Below are positions 14,201-22,600 of a DNA stretch of 64,000 nucleotides, piece after piece. The translations under genes were made by a program, and so were the position numbers. The stretch lies in NCBI GenBank assembly GCA_003342815.1, contig PTEX01000207.1, positions 374,154 to 438,153 of the forward strand. Direction: 5' to 3'. The number at the start of each line of letters is the position of its first letter. Position 1 is the first letter of the stretch. The stretch comes from Eudromia elegans. Lineage: Eukaryota; Chordata; Aves; Tinamiformes; Tinamidae. Below the pieces are notes generated by a model. That model had not been told where the DNA came from, searched no databases, and saw nothing but the letters and a program-made list of their open reading frames with translations.

Positions 14201-16759
14201 CAGCCCGGTTCCTGTGGCTGCTGCTGCTCCCCGCTGAACCCTCCGCGTGCGCAGGTCCGGCCAGCCGTGCCCTGCAGCGACGTGCTGCCTGTTTCATTAA
14301 ATTCCTGCCTTTTCTTTCTCTCTTTTAACAGATTACAACAGCAGCGACTTAAAAACAGCTTGCAGAAAGCATGAACTTTACGTTAGCTTCCAAGACTTGG
14401 GATGGCAGGTGTGTGATGTTTCTCTCTGGGTAAACTAGACGTTTTGTTATGAAATGTTATCTAAACAGTGTCATGGTAATTCCACTCGAGGCTGCCATTA
14501 TGCTTTAAAATGTCCCCCGTTCCTCCCCACTAAGACCAGGCACAGGGAAGGCCAAATAAATATTGATAGTTGTGACATCTGACAGAAGCCAGGGGAAGGT
14601 TGGTATTTTATGTGATTTAAGTATTCAGTCATACTCGGTCACTCACGGAGTCACAGCACATGCTAGGTCTCATATCTGTGTGTCTTCATAAGAATCTCGG
14701 AAATACTAGCTTTAACCAAACCATTTTTTTCAGCCTTCTATATGTTTTTAACCTAATGTAAGATATAGCCCAAAGACATTAGTGCTGGCCGAGGTAGGTG
14801 GGTTGAAGATGGGCTTTTTCTAATGGTAGTGTTTTTATTTTTAGTGGCAGTTATTCAGGGCCATACCATAGCTTCATCAAATGTAGTATTCCAGAGAATG
14901 CCCTTTTTTTTTTTATTTTTGTCATTCAACACTTTTTTAGGGAGGTCCCATTTCTGTCAGTTATGGGGGTTTTTGTGTAGATTGTTCTTCAAAGCCCTCA
15001 CTTGCTGCTGCCCTCACTGCTTTTTAATACCCAGGACCTTTCAGGTCCTGTCTGCTGCTAATGGGACAGCGGCCTTTCTTGTAGCTGGTGGCAAGCTCCA
15101 GCCTTGCTGCCTCCCCTCCAGCCACCTGGGCTGCACGCTGCCTCCAGACCGCGTTACTTGCCAGTGCCACTGCCTTTTGCTCAGGCACAGTCACTCTGCT
15201 CCGCCTTCCCATGAGTTAACTGGCCCTGCTTCCAGTTAGGAAGTCTCCCCTGTTGCTGGTTCTGCTGCCTCCGTAGCAACCTTTTTTTTTTAAAAAAAAA
15301 TTTTTTTTTCCCGTTTAACACAGTGTGAAGATATGGGAAAAATTGGGGACACGCTGATGGGAAAGGGAGAGGATTTGCTTGCAATCAGGTAGCAAGCTCA
15401 GTTAGCACAGGTGCAGCAACATTCTCTAGCTCAGTGCTCTTTCTGCTGTTACTAGATTTTAAACTGGTCAAATGCAAGCAATCCCAGGCATTTGGTGTTG
15501 TGTAAAGGGGAAATACTGTTAAGCATGTATACATGTGATATGTATTACTATTACAGTGACATAAGGAGCCTGCCACTGAGGGAGGAGAAGTTTCTCCTAC
15601 CAATTGATGTGACTTAAACCAAACTTTCTGGAATAGTAATGCCAGGGCCAAGTGTTATTATTTGCAATTTACTTTTGGCTCTTCTGTGTCAGGAGCAGAA
15701 AAGCTGTGATTTTTGTTTGTTAGGGGGAAGGGAAAAGGCAGGGGGTGGCTAAGGAAAAAAAAACTTCACCTTCCTCCATAGCATGGCATGCAATGTACCA
15801 CCCCTGGCTCATCATCTGCATGTGCAGAGCAACTCCCCTGTTGGGAGTGTGCTTAAGGCAGAGAAAGTAGCTAGTTAAATATGTCACACCCTGCACAGCA
15901 GACTAACAAGCATCCCTAAGTAAGTGTACTTACGGCACAGGGTCCGTGAGGCACCACGGCAGTGTTTTAGGTGGCTGCTCTGGAGGCGTGTGTCCGCCTG
16001 TGCTGTTTGCTCCCGCAGGGAGCACCAGCTAAGGCTGCGATTCAGCCTAGGAAAGGTAGTTCAGCCAGAGGGTGTAGCCTGCAGGAAGCACTGCAGCATC
16101 AAGGCATCCAAACCACAGTGCCCACAAAGCACCAGTGCAACGGTTTTAAAAATGAAGCTGTTTTAGTTCTCAGCAGTTACGCTATGCATAGAAGTGCACC
16201 ATTCTTTGGACATTAAAAAAAATCAGTGTGTCCACAGAAAAGTCACAACTCACAAAAAAAAAATGGTTTCAGTGAAAACACATTTTCACCCTCAAGGAAA
16301 CTTAGTGGAAAATTTTCAGCTGCTCTTAATTGCATGCAGTTGTCTGTACAAGCTGGCAATTTAATTTAAGTCATGGTCTTTTTTTTTTTTTTTTTTTTCC
16401 CCAAAAAGGACTGGATAATCGCTCCAAAGGGCTATGCAGCCAACTACTGTGATGGAGAGTGCTCATTTCCACTCAATGCACATATGAACGCAACCAATCA
16501 CGCCATTGTGCAAACTCTGGTAAGTCTCAGAAAGATCTGCAGCAAAGCAAGGGATGCTTTTGTAAACAAGTTATCCTTGTATCCGTTGTCTTCTCTTTTT
16601 TGGAAACAGGTTCATCTTATGAATCCTGACTACGTTCCCAAACCATGCTGTGCACCTACCAAACTGAACGCCATATCTGTTCTTTATTTTGATGATAATT
16701 CTAATGTAATCTTGAAGAAATACAGGAATATGGTAGTAAGAGCTTGTGGATGTCACTGA
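5125..16759 (+). CDS. BMP6: BMP6, bone morphogenetic protein 6, 3' part (exons 3-7 of an expected 7)
   Basis: Secreted TGF-beta/BMP ligand; in vertebrates BMP6 signals through BMP receptors and SMAD1/5/8 and acts in bone formation and iron control by hepcidin (family knowledge). Five exons join in frame (5125-5273, 6335-6532, 14332-14408, 16409-16519, 16610-16759) and encode the last 227 residues. They contain the end of the propeptide ([20 protein letters not shown] region), a furin-type site RTTR ending at 6450, and a mature chain of 139 residues starting SATSRRRQQ, the same mature length as human BMP6. The mature chain has the seven cystine-knot cysteines (TAC, NYCDGEC, KPCC, ACGCH) and N-glycosylation sequons NRS, NSS and NAT. 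The wording [11 protein letters not shown] and [28 protein letters not shown] separates it from BMP5 and BMP7. The first 5.1 kb is intron, so exons 1-2 lie outside the window. No break is seen in any exon. Confidence 0.97.
5274..6334 (+). other. BMP6: BMP6 intron 3
   Basis: A 1,061-bp intron between exons 3 and 4 with GT-AG ends. Nothing beyond a short T run near 6,070 was seen. Confidence 0.9.
6335..6532 (+). CDS. BMP6: BMP6 exon 4 (end of propeptide, furin site, mature N-terminus)
   Basis: A 198-bp exon with acceptor cttgaag before 6335 and donor G|GTAATG at 6533. It opens in the split Gly codon and closes after the first base of an Asp codon. It encodes [19 protein letters not shown], the helix [13 protein letters not shown] with the proprotein-convertase site ending at 6450, and the basic mature N-terminus [19 protein letters not shown]. 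This basic stretch is where BMP6 is known to bind heparan sulfate. Confidence 0.96.
6533..14331 (+). other. BMP6: BMP6 intron 4, with GC-rich 3' part
   Basis: A 7.8-kb intron with GT-AG ends. It contains T tracts at 6,859-6,877, 8,840-8,856 and 9,343-9,359. From about 13,000 to 14,280 the base composition changes to GC- and CpG-rich. I found no repeat family and no RNA gene that I can name. Confidence 0.85.
13000..14280. promoter_or_regulatory. CpG-rich intronic segment in BMP6 intron 4
   Basis: CG dinucleotides are frequent here (gcgctgggggcccggccggc, cccgcgtcggtggggggcac, ccgcgggcggctgcggagat), in contrast to the AT-rich intron before it. It includes a near-tandem pair of GGTGGGGGGCACCCG units between about 13,081 and 13,112. 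Long open frames on both strands here are a by-product of high GC. It could be an intragenic CpG island with enhancer or alternative-promoter activity, or just a GC-rich patch. Confidence 0.45.
14332..14408 (+). CDS. BMP6: BMP6 exon 5 (start of cystine-knot domain)
   Basis: A 77-bp exon with a pyrimidine-rich acceptor (tttctttctctcttttaacag) and donor CAG|GTGTGTG. It encodes [20 protein letters not shown] followed by QDLGWQ, with the first knot cysteine and an N-glycosylation sequon (NSS). It sits just downstream of the CpG-rich part of intron 4. Confidence 0.96.
14409..16408 (+). other. BMP6: BMP6 intron 5
   Basis: A 2.0-kb intron between exons 5 and 6. It holds an unusual T10-A9-T9 tract at 15,282-15,309 and ends in a T run of about 20 before the exon 6 acceptor. 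No gene seen. Confidence 0.9.
16409..16519 (+). CDS. BMP6: BMP6 exon 6 (cystine knot, CDGEC)
   Basis: A 111-bp exon, phase 0 on both sides, encoding [18 protein letters not shown], then [19 protein letters not shown]. The acceptor is preceded by a run of T's about 20 long, then ccccaaaaag. The donor is CTG|GTAAGTC. It holds knot cysteines 2 and 3 and the conserved sequon NAT. Confidence 0.97.
16520..16609 (+). other. BMP6: BMP6 intron 6, 90 bp and open in frame
   Basis: A very short intron with donor GTAAGT and acceptor tggaaacag. Its length is exactly 30 codons and it has no stop in the BMP6 frame, so retention would keep the frame open. The flanking exons match BMP6 without it, so splicing is the expected state. 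Confidence 0.9.
16610..16759 (+). CDS. BMP6: BMP6 exon 7 (C-terminus)
   Basis: The last coding segment follows acceptor tttttggaaacag. It encodes [20 protein letters not shown], then [20 protein letters not shown] and MVVRACGCH followed by TGA at 16757-16759. The CC pair and the CGC near the end are the remaining knot cysteines. It differs from human BMP6 by Asp for Glu in MNPEY. Confidence 0.97.
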   Translation, partial: VHLMNPDYVPKPCCAPTKLNAISVLYFDDNSNVILKKYRNMVVRACGCH

Positions 16760-18110
16760 CAAACGGTCTTCACATGGACTCTGTGATTCTACCATGAACT
16801 TGCCCACTACCTTGTGTACTTCCATGAACTACCTGACCTTGGAAAAATGATCTCAGTGAAACACCCTTTGAAACACCATTTTTGTGCCTTGTGAGAGGAA
16901 GGAGTTTGGGGCCCATACTTTGTGGTGTGAGAAGACTGCTGCACTTCTTAAAAACTGCCTGCCCAGTAGCCATTCAGCTCTGCAGAGCCTGGGCTTGCAA
17001 AGCGGCAGTCAGCCCACACCCACTGTACTGAGCTGGGGCTGTCTTAATCTCACACTGCAGCTTGGCCTTAGCCAAGGCCTTAGCTTGGCCTTATGTACTT
17101 CAGCTTTACCAAAGGGGCATCCAAGCCCCAAAACAGGTGGGTTTTTTTCTTTGTTTTTCTTTTTTCAGGGAAGATTGGGAAGGCAGGAAGAAGAAGCTAG
17201 AGAAAGTGTTATTAGTACTTCAGCCTTAGAACATACCCATCCTGTGCAAGACAATCTGCAATTCTGGCTAAGGGCAGGAATTGCCTGTTCTCAAGAAGAA
17301 ACAGTTACTACACCTAGTCCTGTTAGCTTCCTGACAACCACGCTGAAAATAAGCATCTTGAGCTGTGCCAAAGCAAGTCCCCTTCTTCTCCAAGCAAGGT
17401 TAAGTTTGATGCTGCAAGTGTAGGATGGTGGGGCTGCACCTGATGTTAGAAGCACCAAGATGATCTTCCTGCTTCGCTGTTTGATGTGGCAATAATTTCA
17501 TACGCATGGTCTTATGCGACTTCCCTCCATTCCCCACCTGGCAGCTGCCTCGTCTTCTACCGCTTTGTCCAGGAAGGAAGGAAGGACCTTCTACAGCTTT
17601 CGGTCAGTCAGCCAGATGTTGGATTTTTTTTTTTGTTTTAGGGGCCATTTGTTCTCTAGCTGGACAATTTATTTACAGGAAGACAAAACATGAATGAAGT
17701 TTTCTAGTCTTTGACCAAATTTTCCCCTTCAACCCAGGTACCTAATAAACTGAAAAGGATGCATTTACATTGTAGCCACAATTTTGGACTTAAGATTTGT
17801 CTAGCAGAAACTAATAGCAAACTGATTGTTCTGATCAATATTAAACTTGTATTAAATGCACTTACCTCTAATTCTTGCATTTAAAAGGCTTCTTGTAAAT
17901 ATAAGCTATAATTTATTGCACTTGTCACTGTATATTCAATGTGCTGTATCATTTATAGAAAGACTGCTTTTTTAAAAAGTTTTTATTTAGAAAAATCATA
18001 GTGTAAACAATTGTACCACTTTGATTTTATACAAGAAACTCATGAGATTGTGCTTCACTAAAAAGTTGTTAAAAACTGATAATAAAGGCTTCCTTTAAGG
18101 CAGAAGTATA
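16760..18110 (+). other. BMP6: BMP6 3' untranslated region (end estimated)
   Basis: Non-coding sequence after the BMP6 stop. AATAAA occurs at 17744-17749 and, in a better T-rich and AU-rich setting, at 18081-18086. Another AATAAA at 18684-18689 could give a longer form. The AT-rich stretch from about 17,850 to 18,086 (TGTATATTCAATGTGCTG and neighbours) looks like the conserved distal part of a 3'UTR. The end given assumes cleavage about 20 bases after the 18081 signal; no transcript data are visible. Confidence 0.6.
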
Positions 18111-19089
18111 TACATTGATCTAATACATCTGCCAGTACAACACTTATCTTTCATTGTGGATTTTTCACCCTTACAGTTTTAGATTGAATAGAACCAATGG
18201 CTCTTGACAAGCAGTCAGTACCAGGAGTAATTTACTGATTTAAAAGTTTGTAGTTTCTTTTTTCCTTTTTTTTAAAAAAAAAAAAAAATCACTACTCCAT
18301 ATGATGGACAAAAATCAGTATCTTGACATATTTGTCAAATTAGCCTGTAGCCATACTCATTCCATGAGTTTCTGTGCACATGAGATGGCAGAATTCAGTC
18401 CTTGGTTTGCTATTGTCATTGCATTTTAACAGTATCTGCAGTGGAAATTCTTTGGCTTTCAATTATATCTAACTTGGAACACCATATGCACCAAAGAATA
18501 GATCCATATTATAATCCAAGGCAACACAGCGTGCATGGGTCTACCCTTCAAAACATATCAATAGCAATATCTTGGAAAAAAGGTTAAGGCTCAAGAGGAA
18601 TGGGGAACTATTTTTGACTACTATAAAACAGATGAATGGAAAATTTAAACATTGTACTGCTTGTTCTGCAAGTAAGTACTGTGAATAAAGAACAGGTCAG
18701 CCCAAAGTCTGGATTCAGGTGAGAGTAGGAAACTCATGTCATCAGCTCTAACAAACATCTAACTGATCATTTAATATTATGGGGGTAGTTATAATAGTGC
18801 CTGTTCACTTCGGCGCTATATAAATAGCCCACAGGTACTCCTCTGGAGCTGGACGGGAGCAGCCTACAACAATGCACCTGCCCTACGTACGCTATGGCAC
18901 CAGGACTGCGCAGGCACGTGTTACAGTACCAACACTTTCATTATGGCGAGACCTCCCGTGCTGAGAGGATTAAAAGGAAACAACCAGCTCATGGTAGCCC
19001 TTTGGTATCTTCCAAAGGTGTGTGTGTTTTCAACCTCCTGTGACTTTCCGATTCTTAACTAGCAGCTATATTAAGATGACTAAGTCATA
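18111..19089. other. BMP6-TXNDC5 convergent intergenic interval
   Basis: Short AT-rich spacer between two gene 3' ends. It has a further + strand AATAAA at 18684-18689, a T/A run at 18,266-18,287, and a TATA-like CTATATAAATAG at about 18,817-18,828. No coding potential was recognised. Confidence 0.6.
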
Positions 19090-19518
19090 ACTATACTTGT
19101 AGAGGCAAAATTTATTTAACACAGCTGCAGCTTTTACCTTTCTAGGAATGGTGGGCAGTTTGTAGGGATTACTTTTTGACCGACTCAAACTGGATGACAA
19201 AAATATTCTACTGAGTCCCCAAATGTATTTTAGTCTCAAAAGAAACCATTTACACTTCATTGCAGGAATGCAGAACTGCAATAACACTCCTAATGCTGAA
19301 AACATTTTCAAATTACACAGTAAGTACTTGTTCATTTCCCTTCACAAACAGGGTAGGACATGTCTTTAACACACACACAGAGGGAAGATACCAATGTTTA
19401 ATACATTCAGTTTCCCCCAAACAAAAAATATCACTATACACTATTTGAAAATTAGCAATGATTAAAATCCCTCCACTTCTGTACAAAGACAGCAAGGGAT
19501 GGAGCATCCAGACCTTTA
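19090..19518 (-). other. TXNDC5: TXNDC5 3' untranslated region (end estimated)
   Basis: Non-coding sequence after the stop on the minus strand. AATAAA is found at 19520-19515, overlapping the stop codon, and again at 19116-19111; ATTAAA is at 19402-19397. The end given assumes the 19116 signal. No transcript evidence is available here. Confidence 0.5.
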
Positions 19519-19641
19519 TTACAATTCATCCCTAGCCTGACGCAAAACAAAGCTATGCAGCGCTTCCAGATCTCTTGTTCCGCTATGCTCGCTGACCTTC
19601 TTTCCACCTCGGAAAAGCAGAAGGGTAGGGTAACCACGCAC
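19519..19641 (-). CDS. TXNDC5: TXNDC5 exon 10 (C-terminus, RDEL)
   Basis: 123 coding bases after acceptor tgtctcttgaag. It encodes [20 protein letters not shown], then [20 protein letters not shown] and TAA at 19521-19519. The ER-retrieval tetrapeptide is RDEL, a KDEL-type variant; human TXNDC5 ends KDEL. Confidence 0.97.
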   Translation of the reverse strand: MRGYPTLLLFRGGKKVSEHSGTRDLEALHSFVLRQARDEL

Positions 19642-22600
19642 CTTCAAGAGACAAAAGGGAAAAAGAGAGAAAAAAAAAAAAAAAAAAGAAACAGAAAAGA
19701 AACTTACTGTTATCCTTCATTTGTATTTATTTAATTCTAAGAAGTTACCAAATTACTCTAAAAAGCCCTTTTAATTTATAAAACAAAAAGCACAATAAAA
19801 CAGCTTTCAGTGGCAAGCTGTAAGTTTTAAGAATTTGTAAGTAAATGGGAAAGCACCATTTCCTCTTTCATTAGCGACTGCAAACACCAGCTCCAGCATT
19901 GTCTTCTAAACTGTCTGGCTGCCAGTACCAAGACCCATTATTTTTCCTTTGAAAAGTTTTCTATGGGTGCCACAAGACTGCTTTGGTGTTTTCACAGAGA
20001 GAGGGTTCTTAAATTAGGGGCTCTGTCCATTTTATCCTCTAAGGAGAACAGTGAGTCTCAACAAACAATCTAGGGAGGGGAAAAAAAAACCCCAACTGTG
20101 TCATCAGCTAACACAGAACACGGCTCTGCAGTCACCAGGCAGCCGGCAGCCAGCTATACTGCATGCTAGAGCCTCTAGGGTTTGGTACAGTATCATCCAA
20201 TTCATTTCAGATCTTTCACACTTACAGAAAATCTGTTGCAGACGTTGCGCTCCACGGTGCAGTCTACTTTTGCTATTTTGACATCAGTCAAACCTGGAAA
20301 TTGCTCTTTGGCAAGGTTCTCCCAAGTTGGAGCCAAGTTCTTACAGTGGCCACACCTAGAAACAGAGAGAGAGATTTGCTTAGCCTTCTAGTTTAATCTC
20401 TGCTATCTTACTGTGGTATCTGTGATGTTAGCTAGCCATTTTTCCTAATACCTATTGAGCTGGGCCTCCAACTCCCTCATGCTAAGCTTATGTCAGTAAG
20501 CAAACTAAGAGAAAGAATGAGTGATTTTAAAATAAGTTCAATACTAGTGTCATGTATGGCCTTCATTAAACGCTTCTGGGATGGTATTCTAGATGTCAGT
20601 GCATTAGCATTTCACCCTAAAATAAAGAACACATAGACTATTTAAATGAAAAATAAGATCATTTGGAAATGAACATGTCTTAATAAGTTTCTGAATGTAA
20701 TACATGTTAAGTTTTCCCAGCAGTGAAATAATATTAGTTTTTCCAGGTAGAAGATGTTAGTTAAGTTAAAACTAAAAAGTGTAAACGTGTGGTGACACGC
20801 TTAATTATTTAAATGAGATTTTAATTTCCTTGCTAAATTGCTTCTAGTTCCTAACTTCTTCCTTTAGCAACACAGCACCTACTGATTCTGGAAACATCAA
20901 AAATCCTATTTCCACTTTCATCTTGTATGTCCCTGCACTAACATAAGAACACAGTATACAGAGTACATACACAGAAACGCTAACATTAAGAGATAAGATG
21001 GTACAGAAGCAGAAACTACAGGAAAGTATTAATTTTGTTTGTATTTTGAACTTGTCTTAATCAAATTCATAAATCTTTGAGTAAAACTCCCAAAGCACTA
21101 CAGCCTTTAAACCTACATTGCTCAGTTTATTTTAAATGCAGCTGCTGCACCCTACCTGGGTTATGAGATAAGCCCCAAAATTGCCCACAGGCTGAATCAA
21201 GGCATTCACAAAAATAATTAAAGATGCCTCTCTTTTGTTTTGTTTTTATTTCTGAATACAGTTGAGTCTATATTTTAGTCACCTTGTTAATACAGTGATA
21301 GTATATAAATATCTCAAGACAGGGAGTGAGGAGGAGGGGGCTGGCCTCTTCTCAGTGGTGGCCAGTGATAGAACTAGGGGAAACGGCCACAAATTGAGGC
21401 ACCAAAAGTTCCACAGGAACTTGAGGAAGAATTTCTTAACAGTGAGGGTGACAGAGCCCTGGAACAGGCTGCCCAGAGAGGTGGTGGAGTCTCCTTCTCT
21501 GGAGATCTTCAAAACCCGCCTGGACATCACCCTGTGCCACATGCTCTAGGGGACCCTGCGTGTGCAGGGGGGTTGGACTAGATGACCTCTACAGGTCCCT
21601 TCCAACCCTAGCCATTCTATGATTCTATGATAGTATAAAAGAATTTTTGATCACACACAAAAAACCCCTATGAGAACTGCATGACTTTATGCTTACTATG
21701 CAAGTTAACATTAATATTTATCCAAGAAATCTGGAGGACAGAAGTAGCAAGCAACATAATAGTACTTGCTGATCCCAACATAAGCCACTTGGAAGAGAAA
21801 AAGGTCATTTATATGCAATTCACCGTAGCTATGAACATATCATGATTTCCAGAGCTAAGACCAGGATATCCACTATACAAATATATGAAGTATTTTCCTA
21901 AATGAGAACTTTCTGATTTTCACATCTAGAAAGAATATACTGGTTAAGAACTTTTTTCTTTGCTACATATCACCAACCACTGTTTCTCAGCTTGCTATCC
22001 AACACTCTCATAGTATTTGTGAGAACCAGCAACACTGCATTCAAATCTCACAAGAGGAGGAGCTGGTTATAGTGCAATACTATTAGGAAAAGTGAACTAG
22101 AAAGGGATCAATTGGTTTATCTCAAGTTTTCCAGAGACAAAAAGCAGCACAGGTAATAAACTCCTACATCTGCAGACAAGACCTGGATTCAGAAATCAAA
22201 CTAGAATCTTCCCGCTTTATGCACAGGGGTAAACTGAATGTAACAAGCAATTCTACTGGGAACGCAGCAGCAGAACAGATACAGAATTCCCCTCAACTCT
22301 GACAAGGCACAGAAAATATACAGGGAGCAAAGAAAAAACAATAAATTGAAATTTTCCAAATGAAATTGGAGTGGGGATTAACTACACAGTGGTAGTAAAG
22401 GGTAACAACATCAGAGAAAATTGCCATTACTTAGACTATGTGAAATCAGAAATATATGTACGCCTCCTGTCAAAGAGCAATATTTTTATACTCCTTATAC
22501 TACTTATTTATATACAAGCTGCATTTGTCTTCATTGCTTTGTACTGGTGACCCTTTATCACCACAGACAAAAGATCTTTCTGTTCTGTCAAAATTTCTCA

